From assembly GCF_003668575.1 (NCBI RefSeq), contig NZ_RCVZ01000006.1, positions 124,001-188,000 on the forward strand: a stretch of 64,000 nt of DNA. The letters are read 5' to 3'. The notes under the pieces are model-generated. The model was not told the DNA's origin, made no database searches, and saw only the letters and a list, made by a program, of their open reading frames with translations. The DNA comes from Falsibacillus albus. GTDB lineage: Bacteria > Bacillota > Bacilli > Bacillales > DSM-25281. The translations under genes were made by a program, and so were the position numbers. Positions 18,273-26,521 of the stretch are shown here, in pieces (the stretch's first letter is position 1; each line of letters begins with the position of its first letter).

Positions 18273-19304
18273 ATGAAACTTGCAGAAATTCATTCGCCTG
18301 TCGAATGCGAACGGACCGAATTGACCCCATCATTCAGAATCGACCTAAGGGAATACTCCGATAAGGAATATAATAAGTTTGTTAAACTAAATAGCGTAAA
18401 TGATTGGTCTCAATTAACATGGAAGGATATCGGCAAGCCTTATGAAGTTACGACCTTTGCAAAAGAAAAATTAGATTGGGAGAAGGACAACGAAAGCGAG
18501 CTGCCCGTTCACACATCATGGGAAATGTTCAATCGTTCTTTCCATTCCTGGTTCGTGAAGGATGTACCTGCTGAGATCGATAAAGAGAAGAAGCAATTCA
18601 TAGGACAATTGAAGCGTTTTAATTTGAATGGCGTAAAATCTGCTCTTGGTGATGTAATGAGGATTCACCTTTGGAATTATGCCCATCGGATAGAGGATGG
18701 AATTTGGGATCCACGTGGAAAAAGGGCATTATTTGAAGGATTGGACGTGCAGCGTCCGAAAATATTGTTCCTTGGTGCAGCAGAAGGGTATGAAGCCATG
18801 CAGCTTTCTGCCCTGTATCCTGGAGGAGAAATTGTTATGGTCGACTATGATAATTTTTGCAAGGATACACGCTTTGCGGAATTTCCAGATAGCTATCCTT
18901 TTTTGGGCATGAATGAGCAAACCGGCAATCATAAAATTTATCGCAAGGAAGATTTTCATGTTCATTATGAGGTGGAAGACATAAGGAAGCTTAAATATGG
19001 AAAGGAATTTGATATCGTACTGAGCGTAGGGATGCTCGAGCATTTCCCGGATGCATACAAGGCAGAAGTGGTGGAGTGGCATCGGAAGTTCTTAAAGCCC
19101 GGGGGTTATATCGTCATGACTACACCACGGGCGCAGCTCCGATCCAAATTTTATTATGAAATAATGTCAGATGTCATGAATCATACGTATCGTGAATTGA
19201 TGACTATTCAACAAATGGGTTTATATCTTTATGAAAATGGATTGGATATTCTAAAACATGGATATATTAAAGTCCACAATGGGATAATAGCCAAAGTCAA
19301 ATAA
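18273..19304 (+). CDS. Class I SAM-dependent methyltransferase
   Basis: About 343 residues. The C-terminal half carries a Rossmann methyltransferase domain: KILFLGAAEGYEAMQLSALY is motif I (the residue string begins ILFLGAAEGYE), GGEIVMVDYD is the acidic end of strand 2, and FDIVLSVGMLEHFPDAY is motif IV with the typical 'LEH'. The N-terminal 150 residues match nothing I know. The substrate is unknown. I chose the ATG at 18273 after GAGGGTGG rather than the TTG at 18267. Confidence 0.85.
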   Translation: MKLAEIHSPVECERTELTPSFRIDLREYSDKEYNKFVKLNSVNDWSQLTWKDIGKPYEVTTFAKEKLDWEKDNESELPVHTSWEMFNRSFHSWFVKDVPAEIDKEKKQFIGQLKRFNLNGVKSALGDVMRIHLWNYAHRIEDGIWDPRGKRALFEGLDVQRPKILFLGAAEGYEAMQLSALYPGGEIVMVDYDNFCKDTRFAEFPDSYPFLGMNEQTGNHKIYRKEDFHVHYEVEDIRKLKYGKEFDIVLSVGMLEHFPDAYKAEVVEWHRKFLKPGGYIVMTTPRAQLRSKFYYEIMSDVMNHTYRELMTIQQMGLYLYENGLDILKHGYIKVHNGIIAKVK

Positions 19305-19437
19305 TGAAGAGGATTATCTGCAATGGTGGTCATGTCCAACCAAGGATAGGCTCTATACACTGAAGTGAAAACATGTTAGATTAATCAAAGTAGATACCTA
19401 TTAGAAAACATGCAATGAGATAGAAATGAGGAAAATA

Positions 19438-20307
19438 ATGAGAGATCAATTAGAAGCAGGAATGATAATCAGTCTTCGTGTCGAGCGGGAAGCACCTTTT
19501 GGCTACTTCCTCTCCAATGGGGTGGAAGATGTGCTTTTGCACAGAACGGAAGTCAAGGGCGAGGTCGAAATCGATCAGGAAGTGGATGTTTTTTTATATC
19601 ATGACAAACAAGGTCGCATCACGGCTACGATGACAATGCCTACGATTCAACAAGGGGAATATGATTGGTGCAAAGTGGTCGGGGTGAATGATGACCTAGG
19701 TGTCTTTGTCGATATTGGGATTGCAAAAGATGTACTTGTTTCTGCAGATGACCTTCCGATTTATGATGATATTTGGCCAGCTGAAGGCGATTTATTGTAT
19801 ATGACATTGACCACAGACCGGAATGGAAGACTTTATGGAAAGCTGGCCACAGAAAACATCATCCAGGAACTTGTCGCACCTGCCCCGAAATCGGTTATGA
19901 ATCAAGATTTAAAAGCAAGAGTATATCGGTTGTTGAAGGTAGGTACGTTTGTGATTACAGAAGAAGGCTATCGATGCTTCATACACGAATCCGAAAGGAA
20001 AGAGGAGCCACGATTGGGACAGCTTGTGGACATTCGGGTGATCGATGTGAAGGATGATGGATCTTTGAACGGTTCCCTGATGCCCCGCAAACAGGATAAA
20101 ATGAAGGATGATTCAGAAAGAATCTTTGATTACTTGCTGTCACGTAAAGGCTCCATACCGTATTGGGATAAAAGTCAGCCTGAAGATATCGAGGCCCGTT
20201 TTGAAATGAGCAAGGGAGCTTTTAAACGTGCTCTTGGTAAGCTGATGAAGGAAGGGAAAATTTATCAGGAAGACGGATGGACCCATCTTAAATTGAATCA
20301 GGAATGA
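19438..20307 (+). CDS. cvfB: CvfB/YitL-family S1-domain RNA-binding protein
   Basis: About 289 residues with tandem S1-like OB domains. The first begins DQLEAGMIISLRVEREAPFG, the middle one contains WCKVVGVNDDLGVFVDIGIA, and the third includes LGQLVDIRVIDVKDDGSLNG. A C-terminal winged-helix segment (FDYLLSRKGSIPYWDKSQPE...FKRALGKLMKEGKI) completes the CvfB architecture. CvfB proteins are cytoplasmic RNA binders affecting virulence-factor expression in Staphylococcus (family knowledge). GAGGA at 19428-19432 lies 6 nt before the ATG at 19438, so I chose it over the ATG at 19426. Confidence 0.88.
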   Translation: MRDQLEAGMIISLRVEREAPFGYFLSNGVEDVLLHRTEVKGEVEIDQEVDVFLYHDKQGRITATMTMPTIQQGEYDWCKVVGVNDDLGVFVDIGIAKDVLVSADDLPIYDDIWPAEGDLLYMTLTTDRNGRLYGKLATENIIQELVAPAPKSVMNQDLKARVYRLLKVGTFVITEEGYRCFIHESERKEEPRLGQLVDIRVIDVKDDGSLNGSLMPRKQDKMKDDSERIFDYLLSRKGSIPYWDKSQPEDIEARFEMSKGAFKRALGKLMKEGKIYQEDGWTHLKLNQE

Positions 20308-20310
20308 ACT

Positions 20311-20342
20311 ATGACACTCATCGATTGATGGGTGTCTTTTTT
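20311..20342 (+). terminator. Rho-independent terminator after cvfB
   Basis: GACACTCATCGATTGATGGGTGTC forms a stem (ACACTCATC / GATGGGTGT) and is followed by six or more T residues, 5 bp downstream of the cvfB stop codon. Confidence 0.85.
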
Positions 20343-20386
20343 ATGTTTTGGCTATGTTAAGATTTGGCTTGTTTTGCCTGTTTCCG

Positions 20387-20569
20387 GCTGTTGATGGGAC
20401 TGAAAGTCGTAGACTCCTCGAAAATGCATCTTCATCGTGCGGGGATGATTCAATGAAGCCAATTCAATGTCCAGCGGGAAAAGCGAAGGCAGGGAGACAC
20501 TGGAGGCGTTAGCAGAGTACGCTCCCGACCCCGTCCGGGGAAAGCGGAGACTTGCACGGAAATCAACAG
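20387..20569. repeat. Dispersed palindromic repeat (copy 2)
   Basis: The ends are GGCTGTTGAT (from about 20387) and ATCAACAGTG (to about 20571). Inside are GTCGTAGACTCC near the left and AAGCGGAGACTTGCACGG near the right, both shared with copies 3-5. Outer GGCTATGTTAA (20350) and TTTTTAACAGAAG (20574) are also shared with the 60.2-kb copy. With the cvfB terminator and the gvp promoter region it fills the 574-bp gap before gvpA. Confidence 0.75.
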
Positions 20570-20704
20570 TGATTTTTAACAGAAGCTATTTTTAAAAGAG
20601 TGTAACCGGGAGTTGCACCCAGCGATCGTGAAAAAAGTTAAATTGTAATCAATTTGACTTAATTGTCTTAATCAGAATTGATGTCTCTTTAAAAAGCAGA
20701 TTTT

Positions 20705-20735
20705 ATAAAGGTTTTATTATTTCAAAACCCTTTAT
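20705..20735. promoter_or_regulatory. Palindrome upstream of gvpA
   Basis: ATAAAGGTTTT (20705-20715) and AAAACCCTTTAT (20724-20735) form an inverted repeat with one unpaired base and an 8-nt loop. It lies 58 bp upstream of the candidate gvpA promoter. It has no downstream T-tract, so an operator or upstream regulator site is likelier than a terminator. Confidence 0.35.
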
Positions 20736-20792
20736 ATGAATCAGGCTTCTAGTAAAATATACCGGTTTTTTTCAACATATATCCAGTTCGTG

Positions 20793-20817
20793 TTTTAACT
20801 CGAAATGTAGGAGGTAT
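20793..20817 (+). promoter_or_regulatory. Possible sigma-B-type promoter of the gas vesicle cluster
   Basis: TTTTAA (20793-20798; preceded by GT) and AGGTAT (20812-20817) are separated by 13 bp. This is close to the Bacillus sigma-B consensus GTTTAA - 12 to 15 bp - GGGTAT. It would start a leader of about 55-60 nt before gvpA. A weaker sigma-A reading (TTGACT near 20657 with ATTGAT) exists. The assignment is by eye. Confidence 0.35.
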
Positions 20818-20881
20818 AACCGAAGTAACCATGTGAATGGGATCGTTTGATATCCGGAAGAATGAAAGGAGCTAGTTAGGA

Positions 20882-21142
20882 ATGAGTATTCAAAAAAGTG
20901 CCGATAGTTCCAGTTTGGCTGAAGTGATCGACCGGATCCTGGATAAAGGGATTGTTATTGATGCTTTTGCCAGAGTTTCACTGGTTGGAATTGAAATTCT
21001 TACGGTTGAAGCAAGAGTCGTAATTGCGAGTGTGGATACTTGGCTTCGTTATGCCGAAGCAGTTGGACTGTTAAGAGATGAGGTCGAGGAAAAGGGCCTT
21101 CTTAATCAGCAAAATGAACGTAGTCAACAATTCAGTTTTTAA
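20882..21142 (+). CDS. gvpA: Gas vesicle structural protein GvpA (first copy)
   Basis: An 86-residue gas vesicle shell protein that stacks into the ribs of the hollow protein cylinder. The conserved GvpA core is complete: [20 protein letters not shown], then [27 protein letters not shown]. The C-terminal tail is Gln/Asn-rich. An AAAGGAG site lies 10-13 nt upstream, a rather long spacing. It is the first gene of the gvp cluster, and a near-identical second copy (gvpB) lies at 22168. The two proteins differ at only about ten positions, mostly in the tail, while the DNA differs at many synonymous sites. Confidence 0.97.
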   Translation: MSIQKSADSSSLAEVIDRILDKGIVIDAFARVSLVGIEILTVEARVVIASVDTWLRYAEAVGLLRDEVEEKGLLNQQNERSQQFSF

Positions 21143-21198
21143 GCAAATATGAAATCTGAATCATTAAATTAGAGAATACGAAAAGAAAGAGTGATAGT

Positions 21199-21660
21199 AT
21201 GGCGAACAATGATAAAAGCGAGCCCAAAGAGAAGAGCGAAATTCAGAATAATGAAAATTCATCCCGGATCAATCTGGCCATTTTAGGTGGATTTGTCGGT
21301 GCGGGAATCGGTTTGCTGTCCAACCCAGGGACCGGAAAAAAAGTTTTGAGCAGCATTGGACAATCGGAAGCGGTAAGAGTGGCTGGCAAGGAGTTAAGAA
21401 GGACTGCACAAGAAGTGATTACTGATCAGGCTATTATCCAAATTAGGAAAACAGCGGCAGGCTATTTGGAAAAAGGAAGGGGAAATCTGATAACTTCCAA
21501 GATCTTAAAGGCAGATGATGATCAAGCTGCCGCCAATACAGGGCCTGAAAATGAATTATCCACGAAATACAAAGAATTGAAAGAGGAAAATAAGCAATTA
21601 AAGGATCATTTATCGAAAATTGATGAAAAGCTTAACCAGCTTCTCGACTCTAAAAAATGA
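21199..21660 (+). CDS. gvpP: Gas vesicle protein GvpP
   Basis: A 153-residue accessory protein of the Bacillus-type gvp cluster. After a polar N-terminus it has a Gly-rich hydrophobic stretch (NLAILGGFVGAGIGLLSNP) of the YtxH/GvpP type, then a helical region and a C-terminal coiled coil (KYKELKEENKQLKDHLSKID). GvpT later in the cluster has the same layout. Its role in vesicle assembly is not defined. The gene follows gvpA by 56 bp with AAAGAGTG upstream of the ATG. Confidence 0.88.
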   Translation: MANNDKSEPKEKSEIQNNENSSRINLAILGGFVGAGIGLLSNPGTGKKVLSSIGQSEAVRVAGKELRRTAQEVITDQAIIQIRKTAAGYLEKGRGNLITSKILKADDDQAAANTGPENELSTKYKELKEENKQLKDHLSKIDEKLNQLLDSKK

Positions 21661-21687
21661 CCTTTTTGTTGATAAGGGGTTGATTGG

Positions 21688-22143
21688 GTGGCTAAGCATA
21701 AAATTGAAAAAGCTGCATTGAAAGCAGGGAAGAAATTAGTTCGATTCGCTCCATCACCACTCAGAAAGAAAATCAAAAAAAAGATTATTGAAGAAGCCAA
21801 GGAGAAATTTGCTGATCATGTAGAGGAAGAAATGCAGGAAAAAGGTGAACAGGTTTCTGAAAAGCTTGAGAGTAAAACTGAAAAAAACGCAGAAAAATTA
21901 CATGAAAAAGCAGAAGAAGCGAAAGAGAAATTACAGGATGTCCTTTTGAATGTCAAAGATAAGCTGGGAAAAGTAAAAGAAGCCGGAGAGGAATTTCAAA
22001 AGAAGGTCTCTTCATCAGATGAAAAAGACAAGATAAAGAGCTGTCAACAAATAAAGGGCGTCCATGATATTAAGAGCTCCACAACCATCAAAAGCTATAA
22101 AAATATTAAAACATCCAAAGATATCAAGAAACAGAGTTCGTAA
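21688..22143 (+). CDS. gvpQ: Gas vesicle protein GvpQ with C-terminal hexapeptide repeats
   Basis: A 151-residue, highly charged accessory protein. A basic N-terminus (KAGKKLVRFAPSPLRKKIKK) is followed by a long Lys/Glu helix (about 35-110). The last 36 residues are six exact hexads beginning Ile-Lys: IKSCQQ, IKGVHD, IKSSTT, IKSYKN, IKTSKD, IKKQSS. The start is GTG at 21688 after AAGGGG. Its position between gvpP and the second gvpA identifies it as GvpQ; its function is unknown. Confidence 0.85.
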   Translation: MAKHKIEKAALKAGKKLVRFAPSPLRKKIKKKIIEEAKEKFADHVEEEMQEKGEQVSEKLESKTEKNAEKLHEKAEEAKEKLQDVLLNVKDKLGKVKEAGEEFQKKVSSSDEKDKIKSCQQIKGVHDIKSSTTIKSYKNIKTSKDIKKQSS

Positions 22144-22167
22144 ATCTTTTTGAGAGGAGACTGAAAA

Positions 22168-22428
22168 ATGGCAGTGCAAAAAAGTGCTGATAGTTCAAGC
22201 TTGGCGGAGGTTATCGATCGAATTTTGGATAAAGGGATTGTCATTGATGCATTTGCTAGAGTGTCCGTCGTAGGAATTGAAATTCTGACTGTAGAAGCCC
22301 GTGTGGTGATCGCAAGTGTGGATACTTGGCTGCGCTATGCAGAGGCAGTCGGGCTGCTCAGGGATGAAGTGGAAGAGCAGGGGATTTCCTCACAGTCAAA
22401 TGAACGAAGTCCGCAATTCAGTATATAA
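22168..22428 (+). CDS. gvpB: Gas vesicle structural protein, second GvpA copy (GvpB)
   Basis: An 86-residue GvpA-family shell protein that keeps the complete GvpA core with a single L34V change. The tail differs ([18 protein letters not shown] against [18 protein letters not shown] in the first copy). In B. megaterium the equivalent gene is called gvpB and is the main structural gene used for vesicle formation there. GAGAGGAG lies before the ATG. Confidence 0.95.
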   Translation: MAVQKSADSSSLAEVIDRILDKGIVIDAFARVSVVGIEILTVEARVVIASVDTWLRYAEAVGLLRDEVEEQGISSQSNERSPQFSI

Positions 22429-22520
22429 AAGCTTTTAAGTAAATCGGATTTTCCCAAGGACACAGGAATCATCCTTTTTTGGATGGTTCCACCCTTAATC
22501 ATCAATTTGTGGAGGCGACT

Positions 22521-22787
22521 ATGGAAATAAAAAAAATAATGCAATCCGTTACAGACTTTTTCTCTGAACATGTAGCGCCACCTCATAAAATTACTTCTGT
22601 GGAAGCAGCCGAAGAAGGTGGCTGGAAAGTACTCATCGAAGTCGTTGAAGAGAAAGAGTATATGAAAAAATACGCAAAGGACGAAATGATCGGGACCTAT
22701 GAGGTCCGGGTGAATAAAGAAAAGGAAGTGACATCCTTTAAGAGAAGGGATATCCGCTATCGAAGTGCAATCGGTCAAGAAACTTAG
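22521..22787 (+). CDS. gvpR: Gas vesicle protein GvpR (GvpO family)
   Basis: An 88-residue protein. GWKVLIEVVEEKEYMKKYA...GTYEVRVNKEKEVTSFKRRDIRY is the GvpO-family pattern. In haloarchaea GvpO is required for vesicle formation; in Bacillus the member at this position is named GvpR. GGAGG 5 nt upstream fixes the ATG at 22521, and the open frame to its left has no other start with a ribosome binding site. Confidence 0.87.
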   Translation: MEIKKIMQSVTDFFSEHVAPPHKITSVEAAEEGGWKVLIEVVEEKEYMKKYAKDEMIGTYEVRVNKEKEVTSFKRRDIRYRSAIGQET

Positions 22788-22813
22788 TTGTTGAGTCTTT
22801 GGGAGGGAAGGAC

Positions 22814-23719
22814 ATGACGGTCTTAAAAGCAAAAAGTAAGTCAAGAGCCTTAATACAAGGAAAAGAAACGAAAGAGCTACTTTCAAGGTCATTGAAATAT
22901 CTTAAATCAGGCTACCCGGTACACTTTACGGGACCTTCTGGTGCAGGGAAAACATCCCTTGCCCTGGCACTGGCAAAAAAGAGAAAGAGGCCGGTCATGC
23001 TCATCCATGGCAATCATGAGTTGAATAACAATGATTTAATTGGAGGTTTCACAGGATACACAAGTAAAAAAGTAGTCGACCAATTCGTGCGGTCCGTCTA
23101 CAAAAAAGAGGAAAATGTAAGTGAAACCTGGAGGGATGGAAGGCTGCTTCAGGCTGTCAAACATGGATATACACTTGTTTATGATGAATTTACACGCTCA
23201 CGCCCTACTACAAATAATATCTTTTTATCCATACTGGAAGAGGGGATCCTTCCATTATACGGAACGAAATTGACAGAGCCATTTATTCGTGTTCATCCTG
23301 AATTTTCGGTCATTTTCACAAGCAACCCTCTCGAATATGCAGGTGTCTATGATACACAGGATGCACTATTGGATCGAATGATCACCATTTTCCTTCAATA
23401 TCAAAATAGTGAAGAAGAAGCACAAATTTTGACTGAAAAAACTGGGCTTGATCAAAAGGAAACGAAAATGATCACCAAGCTTGTCGCCAATCTAAGGGGA
23501 CAATGCACAACTAATAAAAATAATGGTCCTAGTTTAAGAGCCTCGCTGATGATTGCAAGCCTGGCTTTTGAAGAGGACATTTCCATAGATGGGGAAGATC
23601 AACGCTTTCAACAATTATGCATCGATGTTTTATCTCACCCTGTAAGTCGGTGTTTGAAAACGGAAGATCCAAAAGCTGACGCAGAAAAAATGATTATCGA
23701 TGAATGTAAAAGTATATAG
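22814..23719 (+). CDS. gvpN: Gas vesicle AAA+ ATPase GvpN
   Basis: A 301-residue MoxR/GvpN-type AAA+ ATPase, needed for full enlargement of vesicles. Walker A is GPSGAGKTS (about residues 39-47). HGNHELNNNDLIGGFTGY is the typical GvpN segment after strand 2, LVYDEFTRSRP is Walker B, and VIFTSNPLEYAG is sensor 1. I chose the ATG at 22814, after GGGAAGGA, over the TTG at 22799. Confidence 0.95.
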   Translation: MTVLKAKSKSRALIQGKETKELLSRSLKYLKSGYPVHFTGPSGAGKTSLALALAKKRKRPVMLIHGNHELNNNDLIGGFTGYTSKKVVDQFVRSVYKKEENVSETWRDGRLLQAVKHGYTLVYDEFTRSRPTTNNIFLSILEEGILPLYGTKLTEPFIRVHPEFSVIFTSNPLEYAGVYDTQDALLDRMITIFLQYQNSEEEAQILTEKTGLDQKETKMITKLVANLRGQCTTNKNNGPSLRASLMIASLAFEEDISIDGEDQRFQQLCIDVLSHPVSRCLKTEDPKADAEKMIIDECKSI

Positions 23720-23752
23720 ATTTAGATTTATGAAATCAGGGAGTGTGAAATG

Positions 23753-24520
23753 ATGAATGAACAGAACGGAACAGGAGTCTATATCTTTTGTGGGATACAA
23801 ACTATGAATGATGATGATTTCGGCACCATTGACATCGAAGGAGAAGAAAGAAAAACATTTCTGATCCGTTATAAGGACGCAGCCATGGTGGCGGCAGAAG
23901 TTCCGATGAAAATCTATCATCCTAACAGGCAGAATCTGATGATGCACCAAAATGCTGTCTCACAGGTTATGAATAGGAATGATACCGTCGTCCCAATCAG
24001 TTTTGGTAACATTTTCCAATCAAAGGAAGACGTTAAGGCTTTATTGGAAAAATTATATCCCCAGTTTGAAAAACTCTTTCCAGCCATAAAAGGAAAAATA
24101 GAGCTTGGATTAAAGGTGGTTGGAAAAAAAGAATGGTTGGAATCAGTCGTCAAAGAAAATTCTGAAGTCAAAAAGATGGCTGCAGCGATACAGGGGAAAT
24201 CAGAAGCAGCCGGCTATTATGATCGAATTCAACTCGGAGGGGCAGCGCAGAAACTGTTTGCTTCTCTCCAAAAAACAGTAAAGGAAGAGATTTATCCCGA
24301 TCTTGAGGATGCTGCCGAAGCTGCAAAGTTAAATGACCTATCAGGTGAGAAGATGCTGCTGAACGCTTCATTTCTGATTGACCGCGATAAAGAAGAAGAA
24401 TTTGATCAAATCGTCAATCAGGTGCATGAAAAATGGAAGGATAAAGTCGATTTCAGCTACAGTGGCCCATGGCCAGCTTATAATTTCGTAAATATCCGCT
24501 TAAAAGTAGAGGAAGCTTGA
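23753..24520 (+). CDS. gvpF: Gas vesicle protein GvpF (GvpL/GvpF family)
   Basis: A 255-residue protein with the two-domain GvpL/F fold: an N-terminal segment YIFCGIQTMNDDDFGTIDIE, a central MKIYHPNRQNLMMHQNAVSQ region, and the terminal motif FSYSGPWPAYNFV. The 'GPWPAY' signature is diagnostic. GvpF binds GvpA and is thought to prevent its aggregation or nucleate assembly. AGGGAGTG lies 7 nt before the second of two adjacent ATGs. The gene ends in a TGATG overlap with gvpG. Confidence 0.95.
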   Translation: MNEQNGTGVYIFCGIQTMNDDDFGTIDIEGEERKTFLIRYKDAAMVAAEVPMKIYHPNRQNLMMHQNAVSQVMNRNDTVVPISFGNIFQSKEDVKALLEKLYPQFEKLFPAIKGKIELGLKVVGKKEWLESVVKENSEVKKMAAAIQGKSEAAGYYDRIQLGGAAQKLFASLQKTVKEEIYPDLEDAAEAAKLNDLSGEKMLLNASFLIDRDKEEEFDQIVNQVHEKWKDKVDFSYSGPWPAYNFVNIRLKVEEA

Positions 24521-24777
24521 TGATTCATAAATTGATTACTGCTCCAATAAATGTTGTGGTGAAAATTGCAGAAAAGGTAAAGGAAGAAGCCGATAAGGAA
24601 CTTTATGACCTTCCGACCATTCAACAAAAACTCATCCAGCTCCAAATGATGTATGAGTTAGGCGAAATACCAGAAGCAGCATTTAAAGCAAAGGAAGAAG
24701 AGCTGCTGCTAAGATATGAAACAGCGAAAAAAAAGGAATTGGAAGAATGGAACAAATTGACGAAAAATCAGAAATGA
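24520..24777 (+). CDS. gvpG: Gas vesicle protein GvpG
   Basis: An 85-residue helical protein. KLITAPINVVVKIAEKVKEEADKELYDLPTIQQKLIQLQ (seen in ITAPINVVVKIAEKV) and GEIPEAAFKAKEEELLLRYE match the GvpG family of assembly factors. The start codon overlaps the gvpF stop (TGATG), implying coupled translation. Confidence 0.93.
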   Translation: MIHKLITAPINVVVKIAEKVKEEADKELYDLPTIQQKLIQLQMMYELGEIPEAAFKAKEEELLLRYETAKKKELEEWNKLTKNQK

Positions 24778-24787
24778 GGGAGATGCG

Positions 24788-25597
24788 ATGGACAGTTTGA
24801 TTTATTTATACGGTTTGATTCCAACTAAGGAAATGGCATCCGTTCCATCGTTTCCTTCATTAAAGGGATTTGGTGGCAAAGAGGAGATATTCACCATTCC
24901 AATGGATACCATAACTGCGATCGTTTGTACGCTGGATTCAAATGAGCACTCAGAAGAATCCATAAAAGAAAACATCCAAAATGATATGGATTGGCTGCAA
25001 GAAAAAGCTTTTCACCACCACGAAACCGTTGCGGCTTTTTATAAATATTTCACGATCATTCCATTAAAATTTTGTACGATTTATAAAAGCGAGGAAAGCC
25101 TTCGTCATACCGTGGAAATCAACAAAGGAATTGTGGAAAAATCATTTTCGACCCTACATGGAAACGAAGAGTGGAATTTGAAAATATACTGTGATGACTC
25201 TGTTTTGAAGGAATATATCACCAATGAAGATCCTGTCATGCAGGCGAAAAGAAATGAAATAAATGAACTTTCACCCGGAAGGAAATTTTTTGAAATGAAG
25301 AAGCTGGATCGCCTGGCTGAAACCCAGCTGGAAAATGAAAAGAACCGAATATGCGAAGAAGTCCATACCGTTCTTACCGAATTTTCACTACATGCAGCAA
25401 TCAAGAAAAATTGGAGCAAGGACGCGACTGGAAGACAGGAAATCATGACATGGAACAGTGTCTTTCTTCTTCCAGAAGAAGGCGTCGAACGCTTTCTGGA
25501 ACAGATACAACGTTTTGAAAAAGAGATGGAATCGCGAGGATGGAGACTTGAAGCATCCGGGCCATGGCCCGCATATCACTTTTCAAGCTTTGCTTAA
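24788..25597 (+). CDS. gvpL: Gas vesicle protein GvpL (GvpL/GvpF family)
   Basis: A 269-residue relative of GvpF, starting MDSLIYLYGLIPTKE and ending with the family signature ASGPWPAYHFSSF. A central charged helix (RNEINELSPGRKFFEMKKLD) is typical. It interacts with other Gvps during assembly in the systems studied. GAGGGAG lies just upstream of the ATG at 24788. It follows gvpG by 10 bp. Confidence 0.95.
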   Translation: MDSLIYLYGLIPTKEMASVPSFPSLKGFGGKEEIFTIPMDTITAIVCTLDSNEHSEESIKENIQNDMDWLQEKAFHHHETVAAFYKYFTIIPLKFCTIYKSEESLRHTVEINKGIVEKSFSTLHGNEEWNLKIYCDDSVLKEYITNEDPVMQAKRNEINELSPGRKFFEMKKLDRLAETQLENEKNRICEEVHTVLTEFSLHAAIKKNWSKDATGRQEIMTWNSVFLLPEEGVERFLEQIQRFEKEMESRGWRLEASGPWPAYHFSSFA

Positions 25598-25620
25598 TTT
25601 CTGAAATGGGGAATCCGCAT

Positions 25621-25902
25621 ATGTCTCTCAAGGAATCAATGGAAAACAAAGATATCGCATTGATCGATATATTGGACGTCATTCTGGATAAAGGAGTGGC
25701 AATAAAGGGAGATCTGATCATTTCCATTGCTGGGGTGGATTTGGTGTATTTGGATTTAAGGGTTTTGATTGCTTCCGTAGAAACACTTGTCCAGACAAGG
25801 GATGGAAGTCGGAGAACAATCGATTCCAAACAATTTGACATACAAAGGGAGGCGTTAATCGATGCAAACGGCCAGCCAAACAAATGGCAGAATCAATCTT
25901 GA
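25621..25902 (+). CDS. gvpS: Gas vesicle minor structural protein GvpS (GvpA-like)
   Basis: A 93-residue GvpA/GvpJ-like minor shell protein. ALIDILDVILDKGVAIKGDL and DLVYLDLRVLIASVETLV correspond to the amphipathic shell helix and strand regions of GvpA. The ATG at 25621 (MSLKESMENKD) is chosen by resemblance to the B. megaterium protein as I recall it; the ribosome binding site is weak (GGGGA). The 3' end overlaps gvpK by 41 bp. Confidence 0.9.
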   Translation: MSLKESMENKDIALIDILDVILDKGVAIKGDLIISIAGVDLVYLDLRVLIASVETLVQTRDGSRRTIDSKQFDIQREALIDANGQPNKWQNQS

Positions 25903-26146
25903 TCCTGAAAAGGCCGAACATGGCCTTGCACAGCTTGTCCTGACGGTGGTCGAGCTTCTCAGGCAAATTGTGGAACGCCATGCACTGCGAAGGGTAGAAG
26001 GCGGTACTTTGACCGAAGAGCAGATTGAAAACCTCGGAATAGCATTGATGAACTTGGAAGAAAAAATGGATGAATTAAAAGAAGTTTTCGGTCTTACAGC
26101 TGATGACTTGAATATCGATCTTGGCCCGTTGGGAAACTTGCTTTAG
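25862..26146 (+). CDS. gvpK: Gas vesicle protein GvpK
   Basis: A 94-residue GvpK-family protein. INLDPEKAEHGLAQLVLTVV and ELLRQIVERHALRRVEGGTL are its conserved core, and it ends in LNIDLGPLGNLL. GvpK is essential for vesicle formation in the clusters tested. AAAGGGAGG lies upstream inside the gvpS 3' end, so it starts within the overlap. Confidence 0.95.
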   Translation: MQTASQTNGRINLDPEKAEHGLAQLVLTVVELLRQIVERHALRRVEGGTLTEEQIENLGIALMNLEEKMDELKEVFGLTADDLNIDLGPLGNLL

Positions 26147-26176
26147 CCTAAGCTGGCCAATAGGAGGGACATGAAT

Positions 26177-26503
26177 ATGCCCATTGAACATCAAGGACAA
26201 TCAAGTACGATTGTCGATGTGTTAGAAAAGATTTTGGATAAAGGTGTGGTCATTGCAGGGGATATTACGGTAGGAATCGCGGATGTCGAACTGTTGACCA
26301 TCAAAATCCGCTTAATCGTTGCATCTGTAGATAAGGCGAAAGAAATTGGAATGGATTGGTGGGAAAATGACCCTTATCTTAATTCAAAGGCATCTGAAAA
26401 TCATACAAAGGAATTGAAAGAAGAAAACCAAAAACTGAATGAACGACTTGAGCAGCTTGAAAAACAAGTCAGCTCGAATCGTTTAAATACAAATAATCAA
26501 TAA
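26177..26503 (+). CDS. gvpJ: Gas vesicle minor structural protein GvpJ
   Basis: A 108-residue GvpA-related protein with the core TIVDVLEKILDKGVVIAGDI and VELLTIKIRLIVASVDKAKE, followed by a coiled-coil tail (ELKEENQKLNERLEQLEKQV) that GvpA lacks. GvpJ is a minor shell or cone-tip component. Two in-frame ATGs exist; that at 26177 has the better 8-nt spacing from GGAGGG, and that at 26171 only 2 nt. Confidence 0.92.
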   Translation: MPIEHQGQSSTIVDVLEKILDKGVVIAGDITVGIADVELLTIKIRLIVASVDKAKEIGMDWWENDPYLNSKASENHTKELKEENQKLNERLEQLEKQVSSNRLNTNNQ

Positions 26504-26521
26504 CAAATGGAGGAATTAATG

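Noticed and set aside
18244-18274. Mini-ORF ATG CAA GAA ... TGA overlapping the methyltransferase start
   Set aside because: Nine codons only, no properly spaced ribosome binding site, and no feature suggesting a leader peptide.
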